Positions 44,021-53,220 of a stretch of DNA of 60,419 nt are shown here, piece by piece. Each line of letters begins with the position of its first letter. Positions within the stretch are counted from its first letter, which is position 1. The DNA is from Alphaproteobacteria bacterium (GTDB lineage: Bacteria; Pseudomonadota; Alphaproteobacteria; Rhizobiales; Xanthobacteraceae): positions 1 through 60,419 of the forward strand of contig VBAH01000001.1 in the NCBI GenBank assembly GCA_005884685.1, written 5' to 3'. A program made the position numbers and the translations under genes. The notes beneath the pieces were generated by a model that saw nothing but the letters and a program-made list of their open reading frames with translations, had not been told where the DNA came from and did not search any database.

Positions 44021-45021
44021 CCCCGGTTGACGTCCATCTGCAGGTTTTCCCTGCGGATGATCTCGCCGAATTTCTCGATCTCGTTCTGCACAAACGTCGT
44101 GTATTGCGCCGGCGTGGTGTAGTCGGCGATCGCGCCGATGTCGGCGATGCGCGCCATCATGTCGGCGCGCGCGAGCAGCGTCTTGATCTCGCCGTTGAGC
44201 GCGTCGAGCACCGGCTGCGGCACGCCGCGCGGCAGGAACACGCCGAACCATGACGACACATCGAACTGGGCGAGTTCCGGCGCGCTCTCGCGCATCGTTG
44301 GGATATCGCGTGAGAGTGGATTGCGCTCCGGCATGGTGGTCGCGAGACCGACGAGCTTGCCCTCGCGGACCTGCGGCAGCGAGGGAAACAGGTTGTCGAA
44401 CAGGATGTCCACCTGCCCGCCGAGCGCGGCGGTGAGCGCAGGCCCCGCGCCGCGGAACGGCACATGCGCCATCTTCAGCCCGGTGAGCTGCAGGAACCAG
44501 GCGGCGGTGAGATGCGGGCTCTGTCCGGTGCCGGAGGTCGCATAGGTCAGACTGTCCGGATTCTTTTTCAGATGCTCGATCAGTTCAGGAATCGACTTCA
44601 CCGGCACGGACGGATGCGCCGACACGATGTTGGTCGTGCGGATCATGTTGCTGACCGGCTGCAATTGATCCGGCTTGTACGAAAGATTGCGGAAGATGTT
44701 GTAAGCAATCGCGTTCGGCCCCGGATTGCCGATCATGATGGTGTGGCCGTCCGGCTTCTGGCGCACGAAATCCGTCATCGCGATCGTGCCGCCGCCACCC
44801 GATTTGTTCTCCACCACCGTCGACTGGCCCCATGCGACCTGCAGATGCTGCGCGAGCAGGCGGCCCATCACGTCGGTCGTCCCGCCGGGCGCTGCCGGGA
44901 CGATGATCCGTACCGCCTCCGTCGGGCGCCAGTCGGCACGGGCAGGGCCGGGCAGGGCGCCGGCAGCGGCGAGACCGGCGGCGCCGGTCAACAGAGCGCG
45001 GCGTGAGACCTGGCTGTTCAT
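44017..45021 (-). CDS. Tripartite tricarboxylate transporter substrate-binding protein (TctC/Bug family)
   Basis: Encodes 334 residues. Periplasmic binding protein that delivers carboxylates or aromatic acids to a TctAB-type permease. The N-terminus MNSQVSRRALLTGAAGLAAAG...ARA resembles a Tat signal. The mature part starts RPTEAVRIIVPAAPGGTTDV, typical of the Bug family, with VVENKSGGGGTIA and ATSGTGQSPHLTAAWF. No tctAB lies nearby, so the permease must be elsewhere, as is usual for the many orphan Bug proteins. Confidence 0.88.
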   Translation of the reverse strand: MNSQVSRRALLTGAAGLAAAGALPGPARADWRPTEAVRIIVPAAPGGTTDVMGRLLAQHLQVAWGQSTVVENKSGGGGTIAMTDFVRQKPDGHTIMIGNPGPNAIAYNIFRNLSYKPDQLQPVSNMIRTTNIVSAHPSVPVKSIPELIEHLKKNPDSLTYATSGTGQSPHLTAAWFLQLTGLKMAHVPFRGAGPALTAALGGQVDILFDNLFPSLPQVREGKLVGLATTMPERNPLSRDIPTMRESAPELAQFDVSSWFGVFLPRGVPQPVLDALNGEIKTLLARADMMARIADIGAIADYTTPAQYTTFVQNEIEKFGEIIRRENLQMDVNRG

Positions 45022-45046
45022 GGGGACTGCCCTGCGTGTTGGAACT

Positions 45047-46192
45047 TTAGCGTTCGACCGCGACGACGCGGTGCTTCTCGACCGCGAGCGCAAGGCGGCC
45101 GTGCTTGAGCGCGATTGCTTTCTCGCCGAACATTTCGCGCCGCCAGCCCTTGAGCGCCGGCACGTCCGCATCGTCGCTCGCGGCGATCTGCTCCAGGTCA
45201 TCGACCGTCGCGATCACCTTGGCGGCGACGCCGTTGCGCTCGGCGGTCATGCGCAGCAGCACTTTCAGGAGCTCGAGCGTCGCGGTGCCGTTCAGCGCCT
45301 GCCGTGAACGTTCCAGATGCGGCAGCGATTTCGGATCGCGTGCGAGCCCGCGCTTGACCGCATCGAGAATGTCGTGGCCCCATTTCGAGCGCTCGAACCC
45401 CTTCGGCAGCGAGCGCAGCGAGCCGAGTTTTTCCATGCTGGTCGGCGCCTGCACGGCGAGATCGCCGATCACCTCGTCCTTGAGCACGCGCCCGCGCGGC
45501 ACGTCACGCGCCTGCGCCTCGCGTTCGCGCCACGCCGCGACCTCCATCAGAACCGCAAGCTCCTTCGGCTTGCGCGCGCGCGTCTTGAGGCGCAGCCATG
45601 CGTTCTCGGGCTCCATGCGGTAGGTGTCGGGCGAGGTCAGGACCTTCATCTCCTCCTTGACCCACTGGGTGCGCCCGCGCTTGGCGATGTCGGCCGAAAG
45701 CGCGAGGTACACGTCGCGCAGATGTGTCACGTCCGACACCGCATACTTCAGCTGCGCGGGCGTGAGCGGGCGGCGCGTCCAGTCGGTGAAGCGGTTCGAT
45801 TTGTCGAGCGTGTCGCCGGTGATGCGCTGCACCAGCTGATCGTAGGAGATCGAGTCGCCGTAGCCGAGGACCATCGCGGCGACCTGTGTGTCGAACACCG
45901 GATGCGGGATCATCTTGGCGCGGTGCCACACGATCTCGATATCCTGCCGTGCCGCGTGGAAGACCTTCAGCACCTTCTCATTCGCCATCAGCTTGAAGAA
46001 AGGCGTGAGGTCGATGCCCTCGGCGAGCGCGTCGATCACCAGCGCTTCATCGGCGCTGGCAACCTGCGCCACGCACAGGATCGGAAAATAGGTGGTTTCG
46101 CGCAGAAACTCCGTGTCGACCGTGATGAAGTCGTGCTTCGCCAGCCGGGTACAGGCGGCGGCCAATTCCTTTGTGGCGGTGATCGGCTCCAT
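45047..46192 (-). CDS. rnd: Ribonuclease D
   Basis: Encodes 381 residues. A 3'-5' exoribonuclease that trims tRNA and other stable RNA ends. The DEDDy exonuclease domain has D26/E28 ([13 protein letters not shown]), [25 protein letters not shown] and the [13 protein letters not shown] motif; one HRDC domain follows ([20 protein letters not shown]). The start [10 protein letters not shown] fits bacterial Rnd. Located downstream of the ThDP enzyme on the same strand with a 138-base gap. Confidence 0.94.
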   Translation of the reverse strand: MEPITATKELAAACTRLAKHDFITVDTEFLRETTYFPILCVAQVASADEALVIDALAEGIDLTPFFKLMANEKVLKVFHAARQDIEIVWHRAKMIPHPVFDTQVAAMVLGYGDSISYDQLVQRITGDTLDKSNRFTDWTRRPLTPAQLKYAVSDVTHLRDVYLALSADIAKRGRTQWVKEEMKVLTSPDTYRMEPENAWLRLKTRARKPKELAVLMEVAAWREREAQARDVPRGRVLKDEVIGDLAVQAPTSMEKLGSLRSLPKGFERSKWGHDILDAVKRGLARDPKSLPHLERSRQALNGTATLELLKVLLRMTAERNGVAAKVIATVDDLEQIAASDDADVPALKGWRREMFGEKAIALKHGRLALAVEKHRVVAVER

Positions 46193-46330
46193 GTCGGATT
46201 TCTATCGGAGTCGCGCACCGCTGTCGCGCGTTGTGCGCTGGCGCCGGGGCGCAGGCCGGCACATCATCAAAAGATAGAAGAATTTCTGGTATATTACGGA
46301 AAAGATTGATGGATCGGCCAGTAAGGCCGG

Positions 46331-47959
46331 CTAGTCGCGGGCCTTTCCCATCAGGATGAATTCCCACGGGGAGGGCATCGGGCCGACCGGCATGTCGATG
46401 AGGGTCGGCCCGTCGCGCCGCGCGAAACCGCGTCGCAGCGCGCCGCGCAGTTCCTCGGGCGTGCGGACGCGCTCGGCGGCCGCGCCGAAGCTTTCGGCGA
46501 ACTTCACAAAGTCCGGGTTGGCGAGATCGCTCGCGATCAGCCGGTTGCCGTAATCCTCCTCCTGGATGCGCCGCACGTTGCCGAACGAACCGTCGGAGAA
46601 GACCACGGCGGTGAGCGGAATACGGTGGCGCACCGCGGTCGCAAGCTCGTTTGCCGTATACATGAAACCGCCATCGCCGTTGATCGAAAGCACCGGCACG
46701 TCGCGCCGCGCATCCTGTGCGCCGAGCGCCGTGGCAAAGCCCCAGCCGAGGTTGTCCTGATAGCCGGGCGAGAGGAACGTGCGGGGCTTGTATACGGGGA
46801 ACGCCAGGCGCGCCGCGAAGCCGACCTGGGTGACTTCGTCGACGAAAATGCCATCCTCCGGCAGCTCGGCGCGGATCGCCTCGAGGATTGCAAGCTGCGG
46901 AGCGAGCTTGGTAAGGCGCTTGCGCCATATCGCCTGCCGCTCCTGCATCTCTTGCCCGCGCGGCTTGCGCTTGCCGTTGTGCGCGGGCAGCGCGTCGATC
47001 AGCCGGCGCAAGACGGGAGCCGCATCGCCGATCAGCGCGACTGCAGGCGAGCGGTGCCTCGCGGGCTCTTGCCGGTCCGCGTTGACCGCGATGATCGCGA
47101 GATCGTCGTCCACGCCCCACATCGTGTGCTCGAAGAACATCCGCGTGCCGACCGCGAGCACCACGTCGGCCTCGCTCCAGAGGTCGTGGCCGAGCGGCAG
47201 CGTGACGGCAAGCGGATTGCGGGCATCGAGCACGCCCTGGCCGCGGCGGAAGCCGCATAGCACCGGCGCCTGCAGCATTCCGGCAAGCGCGGTCACCTCG
47301 GGTGACGCATCCTGCGCACCGCCGCCGACCACGATCAGCGGATTCTTGGCCGCGCCCAAGCGCCTGGCCGCGTCGCGCAGCGCATCCTCGTCGATGGCAG
47401 GCTGTTCGACGGGCAGCGGGTCACAGGGAGTGACGTCGCCGCGCCTGCCCCACACGTTGATCGGGCACTCGAGAGCCGCCGGCCCCGGCCGGCCGGTGAA
47501 CATCGCGCGGAAAGCTTCGGCAACCATGCGGGGCGCGGCTTCGGCGTTCGGCACCAGCGCCGAACGATCGACCAGCCGCGCAATGATGCCGGCCTGATCG
47601 TTGATCTCGTGCAACTGCCCAAGCTTGCGTCCGATGTCGCGATCGGGAATCTGCCCCACCAGCGCGAGCACCGGCGCATTCATCGAATAGGCGGTCAGCA
47701 GCGCCGCGCCGGCGTTGAGCAGGCCGGGGCCGGGCACGACGGCGAATGCCTGTGGCCTGCCGGTCGCAAGTGCCGCGCCCAGCGCCATGTAGGCCGCGCC
47801 CTGTTCGTGGCGCGTGTGGATCGTGCGAATACGCTCGGACGCGCCGAACAGCGCATCGAACAGATGATCGTTCTGCACGCCGGGCAGCGCGTAAATTGTA
47901 TCGAGCCCATGCGCGATCAGGCCGGCGACGATCGCCTCGGCGGTGCTCGTTTGCGGCAT
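46331..47959 (-). CDS. Thiamine diphosphate-dependent enzyme, acetolactate-synthase-like
   Basis: Encodes 542 residues. Three-domain ThDP fold: PYR domain with the catalytic Glu in [11 protein letters not shown], central domain, and the PP domain with the GDG motif ([17 protein letters not shown] ... SDGSFGN). It lacks an adjacent regulatory subunit and differs from ilvB, so it more likely acts on another 2-oxoacid (decarboxylase, oxalyl-CoA-like or sulfoacetaldehyde-type). Start: ATG 47959 gives [14 protein letters not shown]; an ATG at 48016 would add 19 residues. It is divergent from aspS with little room for two promoters. Confidence 0.87.
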   Translation of the reverse strand: MPQTSTAEAIVAGLIAHGLDTIYALPGVQNDHLFDALFGASERIRTIHTRHEQGAAYMALGAALATGRPQAFAVVPGPGLLNAGAALLTAYSMNAPVLALVGQIPDRDIGRKLGQLHEINDQAGIIARLVDRSALVPNAEAAPRMVAEAFRAMFTGRPGPAALECPINVWGRRGDVTPCDPLPVEQPAIDEDALRDAARRLGAAKNPLIVVGGGAQDASPEVTALAGMLQAPVLCGFRRGQGVLDARNPLAVTLPLGHDLWSEADVVLAVGTRMFFEHTMWGVDDDLAIIAVNADRQEPARHRSPAVALIGDAAPVLRRLIDALPAHNGKRKPRGQEMQERQAIWRKRLTKLAPQLAILEAIRAELPEDGIFVDEVTQVGFAARLAFPVYKPRTFLSPGYQDNLGWGFATALGAQDARRDVPVLSINGDGGFMYTANELATAVRHRIPLTAVVFSDGSFGNVRRIQEEDYGNRLIASDLANPDFVKFAESFGAAAERVRTPEELRGALRRGFARRDGPTLIDMPVGPMPSPWEFILMGKARD

Positions 47960-48067
47960 GTCCGAGAACTGGCAGATCGCCTGCGGACTGTCGAGGGGCG
48001 TTGCCTTGACAAACATGGCCCTGCGTGCGCCTTTCGCGCGCTTTTTCACGCCTTCCGGATAGACTCG

Positions 48068-49861
48068 ATGCATCGTTATCGTTCCCACACTTGCGGCGAA
48101 CTGCGCGACAGTCACATCGGCGAAACCGTGCGGCTGTCCGGCTGGGTGCACCGCATCCGCGATCACGGCGGCGTGCTGTTCATCGATCTGCGCGATCACT
48201 ACGGGCTGACGCAGGTCGTCGCCGATCCGGATTCGCCGGCGTTCAAGGATGCCGAGACGCTGCACGCCGAATGGGTCATCAAGGTCGACGGCAAGGTGCG
48301 CCGCCGCCCGGCCGGCACCGAGAATCCGGACCTGCCGACCGGCGCGGTCGAGGTCTACATCGATTCGATCGAGGTGCTCGGACCGGCCGCCGAACTGCCG
48401 ATGCCGGTGTTCGGCGATCAGGAATATCCGGAGGAAATCCGGCTGAAATATCGCTTCCTCGATCTGCGGCGCGAGCGGCTGCACCAAAACATCATCAAGC
48501 GCGGACAGATCATCGACTCGATCCGCCGCCGCATGAAGGACCAGGGCTTCTTCGAGTTCCAGACACCCATCCTGACCGCGTCGTCGCCCGAAGGTGCGCG
48601 CGACTTCCTGGTGCCGTCGCGCCTGCATCCCGGCAAGTTCTACGCGCTGCCGCAGGCGCCGCAGCAGTTCAAGCAGCTCACGATGATCGCGGGCTTCGAC
48701 CGTTATTTCCAGATCGCGCCCTGCTTCCGCGATGAGGATGCGCGCGCGGACCGTTCGCCCGGCGAGTTCTACCAGCTCGACGTCGAGATGAGCTTCGTCA
48801 CGCAGGACGACGTGTTCGCCGCGATCGAGCCGGTGATGCGCGGCACGTTCGAGGAGTTCGCGAACGGCAAGCCGGTGACGCAGACGTTTCCGCTGATCCC
48901 TTATCGCGACGCTTTGCGCAAATACGGCACCGACAAGCCGGACCTGCGCAACCCGATCGAGATGCAGGATGTCTCGGAGGCGTTCCGCGGCTCCGGGTTC
49001 AAGATCTTCGCCAACATCCTGGCGGCCAGCCCCAAGCACGAAGTCTGGGCTATTCCGGCGCCCGGCGGCGGCAATCGCGCGTTCGCCGACCGCATGAACT
49101 CGTGGGCGCAGGGCGAAGGGCAACCGGGGCTTGGTTACATTTTCTGGCGCGAGGGTGAGGAGGGCGGTGCCGGGCCGCTCGCAAAAAATATCGGACCGGA
49201 ACGAACCAGGCAGATCGCCGATCAACTCGGCCTGGGCGTCGGCGATGCTTGCTTCTTCGTCGCGGGCGAGCCGGCGACGTTCGTGAAGTTCGCGGGTCCG
49301 GCGCGCACCAAGGTCGGCGAGGAGCTCGGCCTCATCCAAAAGGACAAATTCGAGTTCTGCTGGATCGTCGACTTCCCGATGTTCGAATGGAGCGAGGAGG
49401 AGAAGAAAATCGACTTCTCGCACAATCCGTTCTCGATGCCGAACATCGAGCCGGAGAAATTCCTCGCGCTCGATCCGAACGACAAGGATACGCTGCTGAG
49501 CCTCAAGGCGATCCAATACGATATCGTCTGCAACGGAATCGAATTGTCATCCGGCGCGATCCGCAATCACCGCCCCGACGTGATGAAGAAGGCGTTCGCG
49601 ATTGCCGGCTATCCCGAGGACGTGCTGGAGCAGAAGTTCGGCGGCATGCTGCGTGCGCTGTCCTACGGCGCGCCGCCGCACGGCGGGATCGCGCCCGGCA
49701 TCGACCGTATCGTGATGCTGCTGTGCGGGGAGGAGAACCTGCGCGAGGTCGTGCTGTTCCCAATGAACCAGCGCGCCGAGGATCTGCTGATGGGCGCGCC
49801 GTCGGAGGTCACGGCGAAGCAGCTCAGGGAGCTGCATATCCGGGTGGTGAAGCCGGAGTAA
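48068..49861 (+). CDS. aspS: Aspartyl-tRNA synthetase
   Basis: Encodes 597 residues. Class IIb synthetase: OB-fold anticodon domain ([20 protein letters not shown]), motif 2 ([19 protein letters not shown]) and motif 3 ([13 protein letters not shown]), with the bacterial GAD insertion between. Bacteria lacking AsnRS use a non-discriminating AspRS; specificity cannot be judged here. The last 121 bases (49741-49861) occur a second time at 52938-53058. In this copy the end uses AGG and TAA where the second uses CGC and TAG, hinting that the 3' end of the gene was replaced. Confidence 0.97.
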   Translation: MHRYRSHTCGELRDSHIGETVRLSGWVHRIRDHGGVLFIDLRDHYGLTQVVADPDSPAFKDAETLHAEWVIKVDGKVRRRPAGTENPDLPTGAVEVYIDSIEVLGPAAELPMPVFGDQEYPEEIRLKYRFLDLRRERLHQNIIKRGQIIDSIRRRMKDQGFFEFQTPILTASSPEGARDFLVPSRLHPGKFYALPQAPQQFKQLTMIAGFDRYFQIAPCFRDEDARADRSPGEFYQLDVEMSFVTQDDVFAAIEPVMRGTFEEFANGKPVTQTFPLIPYRDALRKYGTDKPDLRNPIEMQDVSEAFRGSGFKIFANILAASPKHEVWAIPAPGGGNRAFADRMNSWAQGEGQPGLGYIFWREGEEGGAGPLAKNIGPERTRQIADQLGLGVGDACFFVAGEPATFVKFAGPARTKVGEELGLIQKDKFEFCWIVDFPMFEWSEEEKKIDFSHNPFSMPNIEPEKFLALDPNDKDTLLSLKAIQYDIVCNGIELSSGAIRNHRPDVMKKAFAIAGYPEDVLEQKFGGMLRALSYGAPPHGGIAPGIDRIVMLLCGEENLREVVLFPMNQRAEDLLMGAPSEVTAKQLRELHIRVVKPE

Positions 49862-49869
49862 AAACTGCG

Positions 49870-49972
49870 GTCATCCCGGCCGAGCGCAGCGAGAGCCGGG
49901 ACCCATCTCTCACCACACTGGATGATCGGTGTTTACTGGGTTCCGGGTCTCGCTATGCTCACTCGGGATGAC
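49870..49972. repeat. GTCAT...ATGAC palindromic repeat, copy 5
   Basis: Begins GTCATCCCGGCCGAGCGCAG and ends CTCACTCGGGATGAC. It lies 9 bases after aspS. The copy after the second aspS 3' end (53070-53212) is in the same relative place. Confidence 0.85.
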
Positions 49973-50005
49973 ACCGAGGAGTAGGGAGCGCGTTGCAACT
50001 AATCG

Positions 50006-50034
50006 TTGACCGCTCGGCCGGATGCTCCTACTGT
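50006..50034 (+). promoter_or_regulatory. Probable promoter of the NACHT gene
   Basis: TTGACC (50006-50011), 17-base spacer, TACTGT (50029-50034). Optimal spacing and a strong -35. It lies inside the foreign segment, so the gene may bring its own promoter. Confidence 0.5.
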
Positions 50035-50088
50035 TCGCGGAATCAAACTAGGCTTCAGGAAAGTCTTGGCGCCTGACCATAGAGGGGC

Positions 50089-52773
50089 ATGTCCAGCTTG
50101 CAACAACGCGATTTGAACTGGGCACAGTTTGAGGTTTATGTATCAAGCCTTTATGCCGCTTTCGGATACTCTGTACGACGAAACACTCTAGTGGGCGGAA
50201 ATCAGGTTGATTTGCTATGCGAGAAGCATGTTGATGGATTGAATCCAGCGAAAGTCATTGTGGAGTGCAAGTTTCACGAGGGCGATCGCTTAGTGGGAAT
50301 TGCGGAAGTAAATAAGCTTATTCACTTAGCTCAGAATCTACTTTCTGCCGGAGAAATTACTGGGGCCGCTATAGTTACTAATACGAGCTTCTCGAAAGAA
50401 GCAAAATCGGCGGCTACAAAATTCCTACTAATCGCATTGAAAACGGTTGCTGATCTTGAATCCGACCTGTTCGATTTCTCTCACCTATACGCTACCTCTG
50501 TGTTTGACTATGAGCGGGAGGAAATATCCCAAACCTACGTATCGATGTCAGGCAAGATTCATGACTTGTCGCTACGCTTGATCGAGCCAGCTAAGTTGCT
50601 GGATCAAGTGCTGCTTAGAAGATTGACGAACAGCAAGCCGACTTTATCGATAATCTTGGCTGACTTTGGTGCAGGCAAGAGTACACTGCTCAAGGACCTC
50701 TATTATAGAATGGCAAAGAGCGCGCTATCAGACCCCTCGACTAGGCGGCCAGTGTTCTTAGAGCTAAAAAACTTTCATCTATATAGCGATATTCACAGCT
50801 TTTTTCATGCTGCTCTTCCCGGAGACTTGCCGCGAAGCATGTCTCAGACGAGGTTGAACTTTCTCAGAGAGAGCGGACGATTTGTTTTTTTTCTCGATGG
50901 GTTCGACGAGCTTCGGCTCCCAGACTTCGAAGTGGATAGAGCCAGAGTATTTATTGAAATCCGTGAATTCATCGGCGAGAAGTCTGCCATTGTCCTTAGC
51001 TGCCGCCCGACCTATTTTGCCACGGAAGCTGAACTTAAGAGGGTACTGAGAGAATTCATTGAGCCGAGCCAACAAGCGCTTAGCCGCCTTTATGGGCGAT
51101 CTAACCCGCGAAGGGACTTGGCCAACAACCTTTTACGAAAAGTCGGCAAACCAGCTAGGCTACCCTTGAAGCATGGCGACCTGAAAATTTACTTTCTTGA
51201 TACCTTCGACGAGAACCAGATCAAAGAGTACATTTGCAAGTTTTTATCGCGGCCGGCCGCGAAGCTGACTCTTAGCGAGGAAACGATATATCAATACTTG
51301 ATCAGTGTTTATGATATTTCTGATTTGATAAAGCGGCCGCTACTACTGTACATTATCTTGTATATGATTGAGCACGATATTATTGATGTGGAAAGAGTGC
51401 AGCCACTTGGCGGTGCGGCCGAAATATACTCTCTATATATAGAGAGCTGTGTGGCGAGGGAATACGAGAAAGGTGTTGCAAGAACTGTTTTTACCAAGGA
51501 AGAGCGTAAGCGAATCTGTCAATTTTTGGCGCTGTTTATGGTTAAGTCTAATACATTACGAGTAACTTGGTCGGAAATGCTTAATTATGTAATAGCAGAG
51601 GCAGCGAGTGATAGCGTCTTGTCTAGGAAAATCAGCGAGCTTCCTATAGAAGATATTTCTGCCGATATACGTGTATGCGCGTTCCTTAAGTTGGACGTTG
51701 AGGATGCGCTCCGATTTGCGCACAAGTCATTCATGGAATTCTTTGTAGCCCAATACGTATATGAGAGGGCTCATGATTACAGAGACAGACCGGTATCACT
51801 TGAGCTACTGAGGTCAGTGTTATCGCATGAAATATTGTTCTTCATATCGGAATTCGTCAAGCTGAATTCCGTATTTGGCGATCAGCTGTGCGGTGATCGA
51901 ATCATAAAAGCGACCAAGGCACCTGCGGGCATTAGCCAAGACCAGTTTGCGATACTTCGTAGAAACTTATTTGCGATAAATCTAATGTCGAACTTCGAGA
52001 AGAGCGGCCTTGACTTAGTTGGCTTATCGGTCGGTTCGGTGATGTTTTCGGGTGTGAAGATGCGGGCATTGCGGCTGTCTAAGAGTAATTTGACCGACAT
52101 TACGCTGTCACAGGCGGACATTTCAACGGTGGACCTCGACGACTGTGCGATTGAGCGGGCGGAATTTAGCGATTGGAAGGTTCGGCGACTTGCATTATCG
52201 GGGTCCAGGCTCGACGTGAAATTGTCGAGTGCAGAGATTGGTACAATGTCTGTGCGAGGTGAGGCGGGTAGCGTCCATTTGCGGGATGCGACAACAGAAG
52301 TCTTGAGTGTGGAGTCTGGCAACAAATCCAAGGTGACGGTAAGTGCAACACGCTTGGCAGCGCTGGATGTTGAAGTGCCGAATGCAATAGTGGAACTCAC
52401 ACACTGTGACATTGGGGCGGTCCGCGTTTCGACCCCTTCGGATCAACAAAGTCTCATTCAATCTGCACAGCGGCTGGTGCTTCGTGCTTGTCGCGGTCCC
52501 GGGGTCGAATCGATAGCGTTCGGCAGGGTCGATCCTGAGACATTCCGAGTAGTCAAGGCGGCCAACAGGGGGAGTAGAGCCGGACTATTTTTCTTAGATG
52601 TGGACCTATGGGAGAAGCTCTACGGACTTGGATCAAGCAGTGTGGAGGTGGATGATGCAAATATTCTCGTGAGGGCTGGTGCAGCGTCCGAGCTTGTTCG
52701 TCTCTTGGAGCACGGGTCTAAGGGGCTTAGGTCCGAGCTTAAGTCTAGGCTAGAGGCGCTAACTGCGAGTTGA
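50089..52773 (+). CDS. Mrr-like nuclease / NACHT STAND NTPase, candidate antiphage effector
   Basis: Encodes 894 residues. Residues about 10-120 form an Mrr-type PD-(D/E)xK endonuclease: FE (15), GYSV, QVDLL (D41) and VECKF (E59, K61). The NACHT NTPase follows: Walker A DFGAGKST (192-199), Walker B FFLDGFDEL (267-275), sensor SCRPTYF (304-310), and the winged-helix signature FAHKSFMEFFVAQYV (543-557). Residues about 640-800 are short beta-helix, pentapeptide-like repeats (LRLSKSNLTDITLSQADIST). No signal or membrane segment. This nuclease-NTPase-sensor layout matches known STAND defence proteins (Avs, bacterial NACHT): the C-terminus senses a phage signal and the nuclease degrades DNA. The gene is AT-rich with codons (AGA, TTA, ATA) rare in its neighbours. 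Confidence 0.88.
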   Translation: MSSLQQRDLNWAQFEVYVSSLYAAFGYSVRRNTLVGGNQVDLLCEKHVDGLNPAKVIVECKFHEGDRLVGIAEVNKLIHLAQNLLSAGEITGAAIVTNTSFSKEAKSAATKFLLIALKTVADLESDLFDFSHLYATSVFDYEREEISQTYVSMSGKIHDLSLRLIEPAKLLDQVLLRRLTNSKPTLSIILADFGAGKSTLLKDLYYRMAKSALSDPSTRRPVFLELKNFHLYSDIHSFFHAALPGDLPRSMSQTRLNFLRESGRFVFFLDGFDELRLPDFEVDRARVFIEIREFIGEKSAIVLSCRPTYFATEAELKRVLREFIEPSQQALSRLYGRSNPRRDLANNLLRKVGKPARLPLKHGDLKIYFLDTFDENQIKEYICKFLSRPAAKLTLSEETIYQYLISVYDISDLIKRPLLLYIILYMIEHDIIDVERVQPLGGAAEIYSLYIESCVAREYEKGVARTVFTKEERKRICQFLALFMVKSNTLRVTWSEMLNYVIAEAASDSVLSRKISELPIEDISADIRVCAFLKLDVEDALRFAHKSFMEFFVAQYVYERAHDYRDRPVSLELLRSVLSHEILFFISEFVKLNSVFGDQLCGDRIIKATKAPAGISQDQFAILRRNLFAINLMSNFEKSGLDLVGLSVGSVMFSGVKMRALRLSKSNLTDITLSQADISTVDLDDCAIERAEFSDWKVRRLALSGSRLDVKLSSAEIGTMSVRGEAGSVHLRDATTEVLSVESGNKSKVTVSATRLAALDVEVPNAIVELTHCDIGAVRVSTPSDQQSLIQSAQRLVLRACRGPGVESIAFGRVDPETFRVVKAANRGSRAGLFFLDVDLWEKLYGLGSSSVEVDDANILVRAGAASELVRLLEHGSKGLRSELKSRLEALTAS

Positions 52774-52845
52774 CCCGCCCGAGCAACCCTCCGCGATCCG
52801 ACCAACTTGGTACGGCGGCGAACCGCCTAGTTCGGCAGCCAGCTC

Positions 52846-52929
52846 TTACCCCGTCAACTTCGCCCAGCCCTGCTTGATCATCACGGTGAGCGCGTCGACG
52901 TTCTTTCCGACCACGTCCCAGTTCACCAT
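52846..52929 (-). pseudogene. 27-codon remnant, faintly CsbD-like
   Basis: An ATG at 52929 opens [20 protein letters not shown], then GWAKLTG and a stop. NWD at the start and a W-x-KLT end recall the core of CsbD stress proteins, but the match is weak and the usual acidic second half is missing. It begins nine bases from the orphaned aspS end. Confidence 0.25.
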
Positions 52930-52937
52930 CGGGCGGC

Positions 52938-53058
52938 GCGCGAGGTCGTGCTGTTCCCGATGAACCAGCGCGCCGAGGATCTGCTGATGGGCGCGCCGTC
53001 CGAGGTCACGCCGAAGCAGCTGCGCGAGCTGCATATCCGGGTGGTCAAGCCGGAGTAG
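52938..53058 (+). pseudogene. Orphaned second copy of the aspS 3' end
   Basis: This 121-base block matches 49741-49861 with 8 mismatches, 7 of them in the last 60 bases, and has its own stop (TAG). It encodes the same C-terminus except one Ala to Pro ([17 protein letters not shown]). The 41-base block 52960-53000 is identical to 49763-49803. Sequence similarity ends abruptly at 52937. It has no start or upstream aspS sequence and is non-functional. Confidence 0.92.
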
Positions 53059-53069
53059 TAACCGCTGCT

Positions 53070-53212
53070 GTCATCCCGGCCAAGCGAACGAAGTGAGCGC
53101 GAGCCGGGACCCATATATCCCGAGTCGAAATTTCTGGGGTTTATGGGTCCCGGGTCTCGCCATAGCGCGTCGCAGACGCGCGTAAACGCGCTTGAGGCTC
53201 GCCCGGGATGAC
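53070..53212. repeat. GTCAT...ATGAC palindromic repeat, copy 6
   Basis: Begins GTCATCCCGGCCAAGCGAAC and ends GGCTCGCCCGGGATGAC. It follows the orphaned aspS end by 11 bases; longer than the others because of an extra inner segment with CGCGTCGCAGACGCGCG. Confidence 0.85.
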
Positions 53213-53220
53213 ATCGAGTG

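Larger units (their letters stand above)
52774..53220. other. Right boundary region of the foreign segment
   Basis: Nearly 450 bases with no complete gene. Composition returns to high GC a little after 52774. It contains a possible 27-codon remnant on the minus strand (52846-52929), the orphaned aspS 3' end (52938-53058) and a palindromic repeat (53070-53212), each listed separately. Confidence 0.7.

Noticed and set aside
47960-49516. Upstream extension of the ThDP enzyme to more than 1000 residues
   Set aside because: The extension is antisense to aspS and has no domain. The conserved N-terminus begins at 47959.
50779-52461. Several 60-180-codon minus-strand frames inside the NACHT gene, considered as an antitoxin or partner gene
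   Set aside because: All are fully internal to the NACHT coding region, overlap each other and lack plausible starts. No second gene is needed for this type of system.
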